A DNA stretch of 64,000 nt. Origin: Blastococcus saxobsidens. Lineage in GTDB: Bacteria > Actinomycetota > Actinomycetes > Mycobacteriales > Geodermatophilaceae. The translations under genes and the position numbers were made by a program. The notes under the pieces are model-generated. The model was not told where the DNA came from. It saw only the letters and a program-made list of their open reading frames with translations, and did not search any database. The stretch is from the NCBI RefSeq assembly GCF_010682065.1, contig NZ_JAAGWG010000004.1, positions 150,440 through 214,439 on the forward strand. Direction: 5' to 3'. The first letter of the stretch is position 1, and the number at the start of each line of letters is the position of its first letter. This document shows, piece by piece, positions 26,518-35,972 of the stretch.

Positions 26518-28880
26518 ACCGGGCTCCTGGTCGGGGGCACCGGCAGGCCGGTCACCGGACCCTCGGCCGGGGCGGCGGCCGCAGCACGGCGCCGCCGGAC
26601 GAGGTTCACGAACCGGCGCAGGAAGAGCAGCCCGAGCAGCGAGGCGGCGCCGATGGTGATCGACAGCGAGATCGACCCGTAGGCGGTGCTCTTCACCTGC
26701 ATGTCCACCAGCTGGCCCAACGGGCTGCCCGAGGGCGTCGTGACCCCGGCGGTGACGGCGAAGCCACCGGCCCGGCGGACCTCGGTGGGCACCTGCAGGG
26801 TGGTGCGCTGGCCCGGCGCGAGGGTCTGGGGACCGATGTCCCCGATGGACAGGCCACGGCTCCCGCGGGTGCGGACCTGCAGCAGCACCTGGACGGGGAA
26901 GGGGAGGGCGTTGTCGATGGTCAGCACCAGGGGGGCGTCGCTGGAGGCCAGCGTGTAGGTGCCGTCCGCCGGGGCGACGACGGTGATCCGCTGGCGCAGC
27001 CGGTCCATCCACGTCCGCACGGCCTCGGCGGAGTCGAGGTAGGCCGCCGGGTCACCTGTCCACAGCACCGATGCGCTCCGGGCGATGGCGGCGTCGTGCT
27101 CCTGGAGCGCCACCCCCGCGTCGCCGACGACGGCACCGGCGAGATCGTTCCGGATGGCCACCGCCTCGGCCAGGGCGGCGGTACCGGCCACGTCCAGGCG
27201 CTGCTCGTCGGGCGGGACGACCAGCTCCCCGGCGGGGGCGGGCGGCAGGTTCCCGAGCCCCTCCACGGTCTCGGCCCGCAGCCAGGGGAGTCCCACCGTG
27301 TCGGCCATCATCGCGCCGGCGCCCTCGACGCCGGCGACGACGTCCCGCGGCGGGGCGACCAGGACGGTGGGTTCCGCGGTCGGCGGGGTCTGCTGCGAGA
27401 GGGCCGCCAGCTCGGCGAGGTAGCGCTGCTCGGCCATCCGTGGGCCACCGGGGACGTCCTCGGCGGCCCCGACGACGGCGCTGAGGACCGGGTCGGCGAC
27501 GAGGACGTCGAGCGGGCGGTCACCGAGGGGCACGGTGGTGTGCGCGACGGCGTCGGAGCCGTCGGCGCCCACCGCCGACCAGCCGTCGGAGAGCGCGTCG
27601 CCGCCCAGCACGACCCGGTCGATGCCGCCGTCGCGCAGGGTGTCGAGCGTGGCCGCCTCGAAGGAGCCGTCCGACGCCCAGGCGAGGTCGGTCGCGGGCG
27701 TGACGTCCAGCTCCTCGATCAGGATCTCGGCCCCGGCCCCGGTGGTGCGCGGCGGCTCCGCGGCGGGTGCCTCGCCGTCCCCCGTCGGCAGCGCGGGCTC
27801 CGGCGGTGCGCCCGGCGGGTCCTGGGCGGTGCCCTCGGGGGAGCCCGGGAGGCTGCGCGTGACCACGGCCTGCATGCCCGTCGTCTGGAGGGTGTCGGCG
27901 TCCACGTCGCCGTAGGGCAGCGCCACCACGGGATGGCTGTCGGCCAGCGCGCGCAGCCGGTCCAGGTAGGCCACCGCCGCCTCGGTGCCGGTGCCGGCGT
28001 CCTCCTCGCCCGCGACGGCGTAGGGGCCCTCGGCCATGAGCGCCAGCGCCTCGACCAGCGCCGGGTCGATGGCGAGGGTGACCGGGAGCGAGGGGGTCGA
28101 GGCGGCGTCGCCCGGCCCGGAGTTCCGCGGCAGCCGCTCGATCACGGCCAGGGCGCGGTCGAGGCGCCCGCCCGCGGAGATCGACTCGGCCAGCTCGTCG
28201 TCGGCGAAGGCGCCGGAGGGCGCCCGGTGGGTGCGCTCGGAGAGCGGCCACAGCCAGGCCACGGCCGTGCGGGCCGCGGGCTGCTCCGCCTGCCGCACCA
28301 GGAAGGTGGACAGCTCGCCCACGCGCTGCTCGTCGCCGGCGACGATGCCGTTGACGTTCAGCAGCGTCGGGTACACGCCGTCGCGGTCCAGCTGCAGGTC
28401 GTCCGACGGCACGGAGTAGGTGAACGGGATGGTGGCCCCGGGGGCGAGCTCCTCGGGGACCGTCGCGAACGGCCCGAGCAGGGCGGTGGCCGGATCGGGG
28501 TCCACCACGGCCTCGGCCAGTTGCGCCCTGTTGGTGCGCACGACGCCCCGCTGGAGGCGGACCGACAGGTCGGTGATGGTCTCCGGGCCGGTGTTCGTGA
28601 GCGTCCCGGTCACGGTGATCAGTGATCCCGGGGTCACGATCCGCGGCTCGAACCGCGCGACGTCGATGCGGACCGGCCGGTCGGCGCGGACCGCGTCGTC
28701 CGGGGAGCTGGGCGCCGCGAGGACCGGCGCGGCGTGCGCCGGGAGCACGGGGGGTGCGGTCAGCGCCAGCGTGCCGGCCAGCAGCGGGACGAGCGCGGCG
28801 GCCCGCCGGGCGGCACGCGTCCGGGCGGAGGCGTCGGCGGCGGGGCGGCCGCCGGCGCGGGCGGCAGCCGGCCGCGTCAC
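26514..28880 (-). CDS. DUF6049 family secreted, membrane-anchored protein
   Basis: The 788-residue envelope protein of unknown function has an N-terminal export signal (hydrophobic stretch about residues 27-48). Next comes a beta-sandwich-like region ([20 protein letters not shown]), a long middle part, a second late Ig-like region and a C-terminal membrane helix ([20 protein letters not shown]) with a basic, alanine-rich tail. It has the same position as the mycobacterial gene just upstream of mviN and is coupled by overlap to both the Nudix gene and murJ, so a role alongside lipid II export is a reasonable guess. No enzymatic motif is evident. Starts with GTG. Confidence 0.82.
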   Translation of the reverse strand: MTRPAAARAGGRPAADASARTRAARRAAALVPLLAGTLALTAPPVLPAHAAPVLAAPSSPDDAVRADRPVRIDVARFEPRIVTPGSLITVTGTLTNTGPETITDLSVRLQRGVVRTNRAQLAEAVVDPDPATALLGPFATVPEELAPGATIPFTYSVPSDDLQLDRDGVYPTLLNVNGIVAGDEQRVGELSTFLVRQAEQPAARTAVAWLWPLSERTHRAPSGAFADDELAESISAGGRLDRALAVIERLPRNSGPGDAASTPSLPVTLAIDPALVEALALMAEGPYAVAGEEDAGTGTEAAVAYLDRLRALADSHPVVALPYGDVDADTLQTTGMQAVVTRSLPGSPEGTAQDPPGAPPEPALPTGDGEAPAAEPPRTTGAGAEILIEELDVTPATDLAWASDGSFEAATLDTLRDGGIDRVVLGGDALSDGWSAVGADGSDAVAHTTVPLGDRPLDVLVADPVLSAVVGAAEDVPGGPRMAEQRYLAELAALSQQTPPTAEPTVLVAPPRDVVAGVEGAGAMMADTVGLPWLRAETVEGLGNLPPAPAGELVVPPDEQRLDVAGTAALAEAVAIRNDLAGAVVGDAGVALQEHDAAIARSASVLWTGDPAAYLDSAEAVRTWMDRLRQRITVVAPADGTYTLASSDAPLVLTIDNALPFPVQVLLQVRTRGSRGLSIGDIGPQTLAPGQRTTLQVPTEVRRAGGFAVTAGVTTPSGSPLGQLVDMQVKSTAYGSISLSITIGAASLLGLLFLRRFVNLVRRRRAAAAAPAEGPVTGLPVPPTRSPV

Positions 28881-29353
28881 GCGCTGTCGGCCAGGAGTCC
28901 GGGCGCGCGCTCCACCAGCGCCCGCTCGTCGGCGTAGGCCAGCCGGGTGCTGAGCTCCTCCAGCGGCACCCAGGCCACCTCGGTGACCTCGACGTCGGCG
29001 TCGGACAGCGCCCCACCGATCGCGCGGAGCAGGAAGTGGTGCACGGTCTTGTGCACCCGCCGCCCCTCGGCGACGAACCAGAAGTCGATGATGCCCAGCG
29101 GGGCGACGACCTCGCCGATGATCCCGGTCTCCTCGGCGACCTCGCGGACGGCGGTGTCCTCCGGGGTCTCACCGGCCTCGATGTGCCCCTTGGGCAGCGA
29201 CCAGAGCAGGCGCCCGCGACGGTCGGTGCGCCCGATGAGGGCGGCGCGGGGCCCGGTCACGCCGTCGTCGGCCACCACCAGGCCCCCGGCGGAGGTCTCG
29301 TCGACCCGGCGCAGCCGGCGGCCCGGGCGCCCTCGCCCGCCCGTCCCAGCCAT
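28877..29353 (-). CDS. Nudix hydrolase
   Basis: The 158-residue protein has a complete Nudix box, [20 protein letters not shown] followed by TGI, fitting GX5EX7REUXEEXGU. It hydrolyses some nucleoside diphosphate-linked substrate; the substrate is unknown. An N-terminal Arg/Gly-rich 18 residues precede the fold. It is the first gene of a four-gene operon with DUF6049, murJ and the pseudokinase, all joined by four-base overlaps. The ATG at 29353 has no ribosome-binding site but TACCCT lies 6 nt upstream, so it is taken as leaderless. Confidence 0.88.
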   Translation of the reverse strand: MAGTGGRGRPGRRLRRVDETSAGGLVVADDGVTGPRAALIGRTDRRGRLLWSLPKGHIEAGETPEDTAVREVAEETGIIGEVVAPLGIIDFWFVAEGRRVHKTVHHFLLRAIGGALSDADVEVTEVAWVPLEELSTRLAYADERALVERAPGLLADSA

Positions 29354-29359
29354 GTCAGG

Positions 29360-29365
29360 AGGGTA
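29360..29365 (-). promoter_or_regulatory. Leaderless -10 element of the Nudix-DUF6049-murJ operon
   Basis: TACCCT on the leftward strand, then CCTGAC, then ATG. Confidence 0.55.
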
Positions 29366-29450
29366 GCGCGACTCCCTGCGGAGCTCCGGGAGCAATCGCG
29401 TCCCGGGCACCTGCGGGCAGGGAGTGGGCATCGCCGGACGGCGGCCGCAC

Positions 29451-29456
29451 TAGTCT
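29451..29456 (+). promoter_or_regulatory. Leaderless -10 element of the CCA-adding enzyme gene
   Basis: TAGTCT is followed by eight bases and the GTG at 29465. It is divergent from the Nudix promoter about 90 bases away; no -35 element is recognisable. Confidence 0.55.
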
Positions 29457-29464
29457 GGCTCGTC

Positions 29465-30952
29465 GTGTCCGCCACCCCCTCGAGCCCCGCCGAGCCCCAG
29501 CCGGTGCCCCCGGCTGTCCAGGAGACCGTCCGCAACCTGGTGGAGCTCTCCCCCGTGCTCACCGAGCTCGGGCAGCGGTTCGCGGCCGCGGGCTTCGAGG
29601 CGCACCTGGTCGGTGGATCGGTCCGCGACGCCCTGCTCGCCGCGGGCGCCGGCGGGTCCCGCGTCCCGGGCGACCTCGACGTCACCACCGACGCCCGCCC
29701 CGAGCAGGTCCTGGGGCTGCTGCGCGGGTGGGCGCGTTCCACGTGGAACACCGGCATCGCCTTCGGCACGGTCGGCGCCGACGTCGGCGGCACGCGGGTC
29801 GAGATCACCACGTACCGGGCGGACCGGTACGACCGCGAGTCGCGCAACCCCGAGGTGGCGTGGGGCGACTCGCTCGTCGACGACCTCGTCCGCCGGGACT
29901 TCACGGTGAACGCGATGGCGGTCAGCCTGGGGCCCGATCGCACCGTCACCGACCCGTTCGGCGGTCTCGGCGACCTGCTCGCCCGCCGACTGCGCACCCC
30001 CGGCGCCGCGGTGGAGTCCTTCGCCGACGACCCGCTGCGGATGCTGCGCGCCGTCCGGTTCGTCGCCCAGCTGGGGCTCACCCCCGACGACGACGTGGTC
30101 GCGGCGATGACGTCGCTGAGCGGGGAGCTGGCCCGGATCACGCCGGAGCGGGTGCAGACCGAGCTGTCCAAGACGCTGCTGCAGGACTCCCCGCGGGCCG
30201 CCCTCGAGCTGTTCGTGTCCACCGGCCTGGCCGACGTCGTCCTACCCGAGCTGCCGGCGCTGCGCATGGAGATCGACGAGCACCACCAGCACAAGGACGT
30301 CTACACCCACTCGCTGACCGTGCTGGACCAGGCGATCGAGCTGGAGAGGGCCGATCCCGGGTCCGGGTCCCCCGACCTGGTCCTCCGGCTCGCCGCCCTC
30401 CTCCACGACATCGGCAAGCCGGCCACCCGCCGGCACGAGCCGCGCGGGCGGGTCTCCTTCCACCACCACGAGGTGGTCGGCGCCAAGCTGGTCCGCAAGC
30501 GCCTCCTCGCGCTGCGCTACCCGAAGGACGTCGTCGAGGCGGTGTCCCGGCTCACCTTCCTGCACCTGCGCTTCCACGGCTACGGCCGCGGCGAGTGGAC
30601 CGACTCCGCCGTCCGCCGCTACGTGACCGACGCCGGTGACCTGCTCCCCCGCCTGCACAAGCTCGTGCGCTCGGACTCCACCACGCGCAACCGGAAGCGG
30701 GCCGCGGCGCTGGCGGCGACCTACGACTCCCTGGAGAAGCGGATCTCCGAGCTGGCCGCCCAGGAGGACCTGGCACGGGTCCGGCCGGACCTCGACGGCA
30801 ACGCGATCATGGAGATCCTGGGTCTGGGCCCGGGCCCGGAGGTGGGAGCCGCGTGGCGCTTCCTCAAGGAGCTCCGGCTGGAGCGCGGGCCGCTGGAGCC
30901 CGAGGAGGCCGAGGCAGCGCTGCGCAGCTGGTGGGCCGAGCGCTCCGGCTGA
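29465..30952 (+). CDS. CCA-adding tRNA nucleotidyltransferase with HD domain
   Basis: The 495-residue class II nucleotidyltransferase adds or repairs the 3' CCA of tRNA. The N-terminal head has LVGGSVRDALL and the catalytic carboxylate pair in GDLDVTTDA. RRDFTVNAMA and the neck ADDPLRMLRAVRFVAQLG follow, and an HD phosphohydrolase domain (LLHDIGKPATRR) lies in the C-terminal half. This matches the gene called pcnA in mycobacteria, also divergent from the Nudix-murJ operon. The GTG at 29465 is leaderless by its upstream TAGTCT. A perfect parS palindrome lies within the coding sequence at 29736-29749. Confidence 0.92.
   Translation: MSATPSSPAEPQPVPPAVQETVRNLVELSPVLTELGQRFAAAGFEAHLVGGSVRDALLAAGAGGSRVPGDLDVTTDARPEQVLGLLRGWARSTWNTGIAFGTVGADVGGTRVEITTYRADRYDRESRNPEVAWGDSLVDDLVRRDFTVNAMAVSLGPDRTVTDPFGGLGDLLARRLRTPGAAVESFADDPLRMLRAVRFVAQLGLTPDDDVVAAMTSLSGELARITPERVQTELSKTLLQDSPRAALELFVSTGLADVVLPELPALRMEIDEHHQHKDVYTHSLTVLDQAIELERADPGSGSPDLVLRLAALLHDIGKPATRRHEPRGRVSFHHHEVVGAKLVRKRLLALRYPKDVVEAVSRLTFLHLRFHGYGRGEWTDSAVRRYVTDAGDLLPRLHKLVRSDSTTRNRKRAAALAATYDSLEKRISELAAQEDLARVRPDLDGNAIMEILGLGPGPEVGAAWRFLKELRLERGPLEPEEAEAALRSWWAERSG
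29736..29749. other. parS: parS-like centromere site inside the CCA-adding enzyme gene
   Basis: GTTCCACGTGGAAC, a perfect palindrome about 21 kb right of oriC. It is read in the frame giving R-S-T-W-N, a different frame from the other coding copies. Confidence 0.8.
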
Positions 30953-30964
30953 CGACCCGAGGGC

Positions 30965-32236
30965 TCAGCGGCGCGACATGCGGACGTACAGCGCCGCGGT
31001 GAGCAGGTACCCGACGCCCACCACGGCCAGCGTGGGCCGCGACACCCCGGAGGCGGGCAGCAGCACCGCGGCCACCATGAGCGCGGCGACGTACCCGACG
31101 TTGAACAGGGTGTCGTAGACGGAGAAGACCCGGCCGCGGTGGTCGTCGTCGATGCACTCCTGCAGCGTGCTGTCGACGCAGATCTTCACGCCCTGGCCCA
31201 TGAGCCCGAGCAGGAAGCCGGCCGCGACCGCGGCCGGTGGCTGCACGAGCAGGCCGAGACCGAGCTGGGCCAGGCCGCCCCCGACCAGGAGGCCGGCGAT
31301 CCAGCGCTCCTTGCCGATCCGGGACACCGCCGCGGGCGTGAGCGCCGCCGCGACCAGGGTGCCCACGGCCCCGGCCGCCACCACCTCGCCCAGACCCACC
31401 AGACCGCCCGGGAACCACGCCGTGCCCTCGGTGAACGTGTTCCGGTAGAGCAGCAGGGCCATCAGGGTCAGCAGGCCGTACCAGAAGCGGTGCAGGCTGA
31501 TCGCCGTCAGCGCGGCGGCGGCTGCCCGGTCCCGCCAGGCGTGGCGGGCGCCGGAGACCATGCCGGCCAGGACCTGCCGGGCGCTGAGGACGGCGCTGCG
31601 CGACATGTGGTCGGGGCCGAGGTGGGTGCGGGTGAAGCCGGCGACGACGCCGGCCGCCGCGAGGTAGGGCAGGGCGGCCGAGAGCGCCACGGCGGAGTAG
31701 CCGGCGTCGCCGGACCCCGTCAGCGGGAGCAGCGCCAGGGCGACGCTCCCGCCGATCACGGTGGCGACGGCGCCCGACGTCGTCGACACAGCGTTCGCCG
31801 ACACCAGGGAGGGTTCGTCCGTCGTGTGCGGCAGGCCGGCCGACAGCGCGGCGAGGACGAAGCGGTTGACCGAGAAGACGGCGAGCCCGGCGGCGTAGAA
31901 GCCCGGTCCCTGCACGCCGGCCAGGATCAGCCCCGCCACCACGGCCACCAGGCCGGCGCGGACCACGTTGGCCCGCAGCAGCACCTGCCGGCGGCTCCAG
32001 CGGTCCAGCCACACGCCGGCGAACGGGCCGACCAGCGAGTACGGGAGGAGCAGGACCGCGAAGCCCGCGGCCACGTCGACCGGGTCGGCCGCCCGCTGCG
32101 GGTTGAACAGCACCGTGCCGGCCAGCGCGGCCTGGAAGACGCCGTCGCCGAACTGCGACAGCAGCCGGGTGCCGAGCAACCGGCGGAAGTCGCGGCGCGC
32201 GAGCAGGCCGCGCACCGTCGTCCCCGCCTCGGCCAC
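30965..32236 (-). CDS. MFS transporter
   Basis: The 423-residue major facilitator has about 12 membrane helices, with LLPYSLVGPFAGVWLDRWSRR as the conserved loop between helices 2 and 3 and a second half starting near RFWYGLLTLMALLLY. The substrate is unknown; it resembles the MFS gene next to yqgE in mycobacteria. Its 3' end converges on the CCA-adding enzyme gene with only 12 bases between. The GTG at 32236 has no ribosome-binding site; TAGGGT lies 6 nt upstream. Confidence 0.88.
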   Translation of the reverse strand: MAEAGTTVRGLLARRDFRRLLGTRLLSQFGDGVFQAALAGTVLFNPQRAADPVDVAAGFAVLLLPYSLVGPFAGVWLDRWSRRQVLLRANVVRAGLVAVVAGLILAGVQGPGFYAAGLAVFSVNRFVLAALSAGLPHTTDEPSLVSANAVSTTSGAVATVIGGSVALALLPLTGSGDAGYSAVALSAALPYLAAAGVVAGFTRTHLGPDHMSRSAVLSARQVLAGMVSGARHAWRDRAAAAALTAISLHRFWYGLLTLMALLLYRNTFTEGTAWFPGGLVGLGEVVAAGAVGTLVAAALTPAAVSRIGKERWIAGLLVGGGLAQLGLGLLVQPPAAVAAGFLLGLMGQGVKICVDSTLQECIDDDHRGRVFSVYDTLFNVGYVAALMVAAVLLPASGVSRPTLAVVGVGYLLTAALYVRMSRR

Positions 32237-32242
32237 GCGGCC

Positions 32243-32248
32243 ACCCTA
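32243..32248 (-). promoter_or_regulatory. Leaderless -10 element of the MFS gene
   Basis: TAGGGT, then GGCCGC, then GTG on the leftward strand. The element directly borders family A copy A6. Confidence 0.5.
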
Positions 32249-32250
32249 GG

Positions 32251-32365
32251 AGAAGGACCCCGTCCTCCCCACCATTCGCAGGCTCGCGTCGGGACCCTGC
32301 GGGGGGCCGCCCGTCCTCCCCGCCATCGGCGGCTTCGTGGCGGGAGGCGCGGCACGGCCCACGGC
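32251..32365. repeat. Family A intergenic hairpin, inverted and degenerate double copy A6
   Basis: In inverted orientation GGACCCCGTCC (32255-32265) matches the right arm of copy A4, and the loop signature (GCAGGCTCGCGTCGGGACCC) is present. The opposite arm is degenerate and a second partial copy follows (32311-32360). Here the element sits between divergent genes rather than at a 3' end. Confidence 0.6.
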
Positions 32366-32377
32366 CCCGGAGTGGGG

Positions 32378-32383
32378 CACACT
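32378..32383 (+). promoter_or_regulatory. Possible -10 element of yqgE
   Basis: CACACT ends 7 nt before the ATG at 32391. The intervening GGGGAGG could also act as an unusually close ribosome-binding site if transcription starts upstream. Confidence 0.35.
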
Positions 32384-32390
32384 GGGGAGG

Positions 32391-33053
32391 ATGTCCTCGG
32401 TGCCCGCGTCGCCCGATCCCGAGTCCGGTCCGCCCGTGCGGCCAGTGACCGGACGCCGACGCGCGTCCGCGGTCCCGGCGCTGTCGATCGGCTGCCTGGA
32501 CGACGTGAGCGCCGGCACGCTCCTGGTGGCCATGCCCTCGCTCACCGATCCCACGTTCGCCGGGACCGTCGTCTACGTGCTGGACCACTCCGACACCGGC
32601 ACGCTCGGCGTGGTGCTGGGCCGGCCCAGCCAGGTGGAGATCCGCGACGTGCTCCCCGGCTGGTGCGATCTCGCCGTGTCCCCCGGGGTGTTCCACGTCG
32701 GCGGCCCCTGCGAGACCGACACCGCGCTCTGCCTGGCCACGGCGAGTGGCGCCGAGCCCGTGCCGGGGCTGCGGCCGGTGGCCGACGAGGTGTACCTGGT
32801 GGACCTCGACGGGGACCCGGTGGAGCTCGTGGGGCGCCTCACCGGGCTGCGCGTGTTCGCCGGTTATGCGGGCTGGTCGCCGGGCCAGCTGGCCGGCGAG
32901 ATCGCCGAGGGCGCCTGGGCCTGCGTGCCCAGCCGGCCGGGGGACGTGCTCAGCGAGCTGTCCGGCCCGCAGCTGTGGCGGCAGGTCATGGGCCGGCAGA
33001 GCGGCCGCCTGGCGGTGCTGTCCACCGCTCCGGCCGACCCTGCCGCGAACTGA
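32391..33053 (+). CDS. YqgE/AlgH family protein
   Basis: The 220-residue protein of the DUF179 family is of unknown biochemical role. The conserved core begins SAGTLLVAMPSLTDPTFAGT and includes GVVLGRP, FHVGGPCETD and the FAGYAGWSPGQLAGEI signature. A 35-residue proline-rich N-terminal extension precedes the core. It is divergent from the MFS gene, the same neighbour as in mycobacteria. Two hairpin terminators follow the gene. Confidence 0.9.
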   Translation: MSSVPASPDPESGPPVRPVTGRRRASAVPALSIGCLDDVSAGTLLVAMPSLTDPTFAGTVVYVLDHSDTGTLGVVLGRPSQVEIRDVLPGWCDLAVSPGVFHVGGPCETDTALCLATASGAEPVPGLRPVADEVYLVDLDGDPVELVGRLTGLRVFAGYAGWSPGQLAGEIAEGAWACVPSRPGDVLSELSGPQLWRQVMGRQSGRLAVLSTAPADPAAN

Positions 33054-33112
33054 TCCCGCGACGCGTCCCTCAGGGGCAGCGCGAACGGCGGGGATCTGGT
33101 AGGAATGACGTC

Positions 33113-33149
33113 GGCAGGGGGCGGTCTGGGGAAGAGGCCGCCCCCTGCC
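33113..33149. terminator. Terminator-like hairpin after yqgE
   Basis: GGCAGGGGGCGG (33113-33124) pairs perfectly with CCGCCCCCTGCC (33138-33149), around a 13-nt loop. Confidence 0.75.
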
Positions 33150-33159
33150 ACTGTCTTCG

Positions 33160-33185
33160 GGCCCGCTCCGCACTCGGAGCGGGCC
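33160..33185. terminator. Second terminator hairpin between convergent yqgE and the lipoprotein gene
   Basis: GGCCCGCTCCG and CGGAGCGGGCC form a perfect 11-bp stem with loop CACT. It lies 10 bases after the first hairpin and 9 bases before the lipoprotein stop, so the pair could act in both directions. Confidence 0.8.
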
Positions 33186-33194
33186 TTCTGCGTG

Positions 33195-33956
33195 TCAGAC
33201 GCCGAAGGACGCCGCGACCCGGGGGTGGTCGGCCACGTCGGCGGTCTCCTCCGCGCCAGGCAGCGCCACCCGGCGCGGGCCGTGCTCGCCGAGCGTGACG
33301 GTCAGCTCCAGGTCCCCCTGCGGGAGCGTGGCGCGGTACTGGACCAGCGTCTGGTCGCCGTCGTCCACCGCCACGGTGCGGTCCTCCCGCAGCCGGTAGA
33401 CCACGGTCGGCCGGCCGTCGACGCTCTGCCGGGCGTGCCAGCGGTAGGGGCCGTCGAGGAAGAGCTCCGGGTCGTCGGCCGTGCGCGCCGAGAGGTTGAG
33501 CAGCACCCGGACCAGCACGTCGAGCAGCTGGGGGTCCGCCGGGTCGGCCTCCAGCGGCCGGCGCAGGTAGGCGGCCGCGGCGGCGCCGTCGCCGTCGAGC
33601 GCCTCGGTCAGCCCCGGTACGTCGCCGAACCAGAGCTCGTCCCGGTCGAAGAACAGCGTCCGGGTGTCGCGCTCCTCGCCGTCCACGACCGTGACCGCCT
33701 CGGCCCTGCCCTCCGACCGCCGGAAGTCGATCTCGCCGGTGAGGGTGAGCACGGCGTCCTCGGCGAAGGGCACGGTAACGACGAAGTCGGCCCCGCCCTC
33801 CTCGTGGTTGCGGTGCAGCAGCTCGGCCAGCACCGCGGCCTCGTCCTCGGTGACCGGCTCACCGGGCCGGCGCTCCCCGTTCGAGCAGCCGGCGAGCAGG
33901 AGGGCGGCCAGCGCGGCCGCGCAGAGCCGCGCGGCGGGCGGGCGGCGGACGGGCAT
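33195..33956 (-). CDS. Lipoprotein, LppX/LprAFG-like
   Basis: The 253-residue protein has a basic signal (MPVRRPPAARLCAAALAALL) and the lipobox LLAGC, so it is probably lipidated at Cys24 and anchored outside the membrane. The rest is a beta-rich domain reminiscent of the LppX/LprG lipid-carrier family (TLTGEIDFRRSEGRAEAVTV, KVRR-poor). The family call is tentative. The ATG at 33956 lacks a ribosome-binding site; TACGCT lies 7 nt upstream. The gene converges on yqgE. Confidence 0.78.
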   Translation of the reverse strand: MPVRRPPAARLCAAALAALLLAGCSNGERRPGEPVTEDEAAVLAELLHRNHEEGGADFVVTVPFAEDAVLTLTGEIDFRRSEGRAEAVTVVDGEERDTRTLFFDRDELWFGDVPGLTEALDGDGAAAAAYLRRPLEADPADPQLLDVLVRVLLNLSARTADDPELFLDGPYRWHARQSVDGRPTVVYRLREDRTVAVDDGDQTLVQYRATLPQGDLELTVTLGEHGPRRVALPGAEETADVADHPRVAASFGV

Positions 33957-33963
33957 GGTGCGA

Positions 33964-33969
33964 AGCGTA
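33964..33969 (-). promoter_or_regulatory. Leaderless -10 element of the lipoprotein gene
   Basis: TACGCT, then TCGCACC, then ATG on the leftward strand. Confidence 0.55.
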
Positions 33970-34004
33970 GGGAGCCCGGGACGCTCAGCCCGGGAGGAAC
34001 GCGC

Positions 34005-34037
34005 AGGGCCCGCATCTCCGGCGGAGATGCGGGCCCT
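34005..34037 (-). terminator. Terminator hairpin after ino1
   Basis: AGGGCCCGCATCTCC (34005-34019) and GGAGATGCGGGCCCT (34023-34037) form a perfect 15-bp stem around GGC. It starts 28 bases past the ino1 stop. Confidence 0.85.
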
Positions 34038-34064
34038 GGTGACGCCCGGGGCGTCGGTCGTCGA

Positions 34065-35144
34065 TCAGCGCTCGACGTCACCCTTGATGAAGGCCTCGAC
34101 CATGTCGCGGGCCTCGCTGTCCCGGTACTGCACCGGCGGGCTCTTCATGAAGTACGCCGACGCGGACAGGATCGGGCCACCGATCCCCCGGTCCTTGGCG
34201 ATCTTCGCTGCGCGGACGGCGTCGATGATGATGCCGGCCGAGTTCGGGGAGTCCCAGACCTCGAGCTTGTACTCCAGGCTCAGCGGGACGTCGCCGAACG
34301 CACGGCCCTCGAGGCGGACGTAGGCCCACTTGCGGTCCGACAGCCACGGCACGTGGTCCGACGGGCCGATGTGCACGTTGCCGGCGCCCATGTCCCGCTC
34401 GATCTGGCTGGTGACGGCCTGGGTCTTGGAGATCTTCTTGGACTCCAGGCGCTCCCGCTCGAGCATGTTCTTGAAGTCCATGTTGCCGCCGACGTTGAGC
34501 TGCATCGTGCGGTCCAGCTGCACGCCGCGGTCCTCGAACAGCTTGGCCAGCACCCGGTGGGTGATGGTGGCCCCGACCTGGCTCTTGATGTCGTCGCCGA
34601 CGATCGGCACGCCGGCGGCGGTGAACTTGTCGGCCCACTCCTTGGTGCCGGCGATGAAGACCGGGAGGGCGTTGACGAAGGCAACGCCGGCGTCCAGGGC
34701 GGCCTGGGCGTAGAACTCGGCGGCCTGCTGCGACCCGACGGGCAGGTAGCAGACCAGGACGTCCGCGCCGGAGGCCCGCAGGGCGGCGACCACGTCGACC
34801 GGCTGCTCGTCGGACTCCTCGACCATCTCGCGGTAGTACTTGCCGAGACCGTCCAGGGTGGTGCCGCGCTGGACGGTCACGCCAAGCGGCGGGACGTCGC
34901 AGATCGCGATGGTGTTGTTCTCGCTGGCGACGATGGCCTCGGAGAGGTCGCGGCCGACCTTCTTGGCGTCGACGTCGAACGCGGCGACGAACTCGATGTC
35001 GGAGACGTGGTACTCGCCGAACCGGACGTGCATCAGCCCCGGCACGGATGCCGACTCGTCGGCGTCGCGGTAGTAGTGGACGCCCTGCACGAGCGAGGCG
35101 GCGCAGTTACCGACGCCGACGATGGCGACCTTGACTGACCCCAT
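34065..35144 (-). CDS. ino1: Inositol-3-phosphate synthase
   Basis: The NAD-dependent enzyme turns glucose 6-phosphate into inositol 1(3)-phosphate, the first step to mycothiol and phosphatidylinositol in actinobacteria. The 359-residue short (prokaryotic) form has the NAD fold [31 protein letters not shown] and [12 protein letters not shown], followed by the family-typical SKTQAV. The ATG at 35144 has AGGAGAAGGAG upstream. The padR gene lies 93 bases upstream, a pairing conserved in mycobacteria, so PadR control is possible. Confidence 0.94.
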   Translation of the reverse strand: MGSVKVAIVGVGNCAASLVQGVHYYRDADESASVPGLMHVRFGEYHVSDIEFVAAFDVDAKKVGRDLSEAIVASENNTIAICDVPPLGVTVQRGTTLDGLGKYYREMVEESDEQPVDVVAALRASGADVLVCYLPVGSQQAAEFYAQAALDAGVAFVNALPVFIAGTKEWADKFTAAGVPIVGDDIKSQVGATITHRVLAKLFEDRGVQLDRTMQLNVGGNMDFKNMLERERLESKKISKTQAVTSQIERDMGAGNVHIGPSDHVPWLSDRKWAYVRLEGRAFGDVPLSLEYKLEVWDSPNSAGIIIDAVRAAKIAKDRGIGGPILSASAYFMKSPPVQYRDSEARDMVEAFIKGDVER

Positions 35145-35237
35145 GACTCTCCTTCTCCTGGACCTGGTGGTCCCGTGGACGCCGGACCAGGTGCGGTCCG
35201 GTGCTGGCTGCCGGCGGGGCGGTGCCCCGCCGTCGTG

Positions 35238-35858
35238 CTAGTCGGTGTCCGGCCGCTTCCCTGGACCGGGGGCGGCCGGGCGGTCGCCCGGGGGCTCCGC
35301 CCGTTCGCCGTCGACGAGTTCCTTGTCGATCAGCTCGGCGAGCCAGCGGACCTCCCGGTCCACCGACTCCAGGCCGTGCCGCTGCAGTTCGAGCGTGTAG
35401 CGGTCGAGCCGCTCGCGGGTCCGGCTCAACGACGTGCGCAGACCCTCCCGCTGGCGCTCGACCGTGCGACGGCGGCCCTCGAGGATCCGCAGCCGCACGT
35501 CCCGCGCGGTGTGCCGGAAGAAGGCCAGCCGGACGCCGAACGAACCGCCGTCGTCGTAGGCCTCGGGGCCGGTCTGGCCGACGAGCTCGTGGAACCGTTC
35601 CTTGCCGTCGGCGGTGATCGTGTAGACCACCTTCCCGCGGCGCCCGGTCAGCGGAGGTGCGTCGGCGGGCAGCAGGGACCGCGGCGCGGGCTCGTCGGTG
35701 CTGATCAGCCCGGCCGCCTGCATCCGCCGAAGCGCGGGGTACAGCGAGCCGTAGGAGATGCTGCGCAGCCCGCCGAGCACCTGCGCCAGCTGCTTGCGCA
35801 GCTCGTAGCCGTGCATCGGGGACTGGTGCAGCAGACCGAGGATGGCGAACTCGAGCAC
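35238..35858 (-). CDS. PadR family transcriptional regulator
   Basis: The 206-residue regulator has a winged helix at the N-terminus (MLEFAILGLLHQSPMHGYEL, then SYGSLYPALRRMQAAGLI). A long C-terminal helical dimerisation region (PadR C-terminal/Vir-like domain) with QREGLRTSLSRTRERLDRY follows. The effector is unknown. GTG start at 35858. A perfect 10-base inverted repeat just upstream of the gene (35882-35904) is a strong candidate operator. It is probably co-transcribed with ino1. Confidence 0.9.
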   Translation of the reverse strand: MLEFAILGLLHQSPMHGYELRKQLAQVLGGLRSISYGSLYPALRRMQAAGLISTDEPAPRSLLPADAPPLTGRRGKVVYTITADGKERFHELVGQTGPEAYDDGGSFGVRLAFFRHTARDVRLRILEGRRRTVERQREGLRTSLSRTRERLDRYTLELQRHGLESVDREVRWLAELIDKELVDGERAEPPGDRPAAPGPGKRPDTD

Positions 35859-35881
35859 GCGCCGCCCCCTGTCTCCTCGAT

Positions 35882-35904
35882 CGATGTATCGCCACGATAC
35901 ATCG
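35882..35904. promoter_or_regulatory. Probable PadR operator
   Basis: CGATGTATCG and CGATACATCG form a perfect 10-base inverted repeat with a 3-base spacer. It contains ATGT and ACAT ends as in known PadR operators, and sits 24-46 bases upstream of the padR start, where it would block or overlap the promoter. Confidence 0.75.
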
Positions 35905-35972
35905 GCCCGCGAGTTCGATCAACCCCGGTCCCAGGGGTCACCTGCGCCCCGACCTCGGGTGTCGCCGCTCAC

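Noticed and set aside
32692..32705. GTTCCACGTCGGCG as a parS site
   Set aside because: Only one half-site is present; the palindrome is broken within the core.
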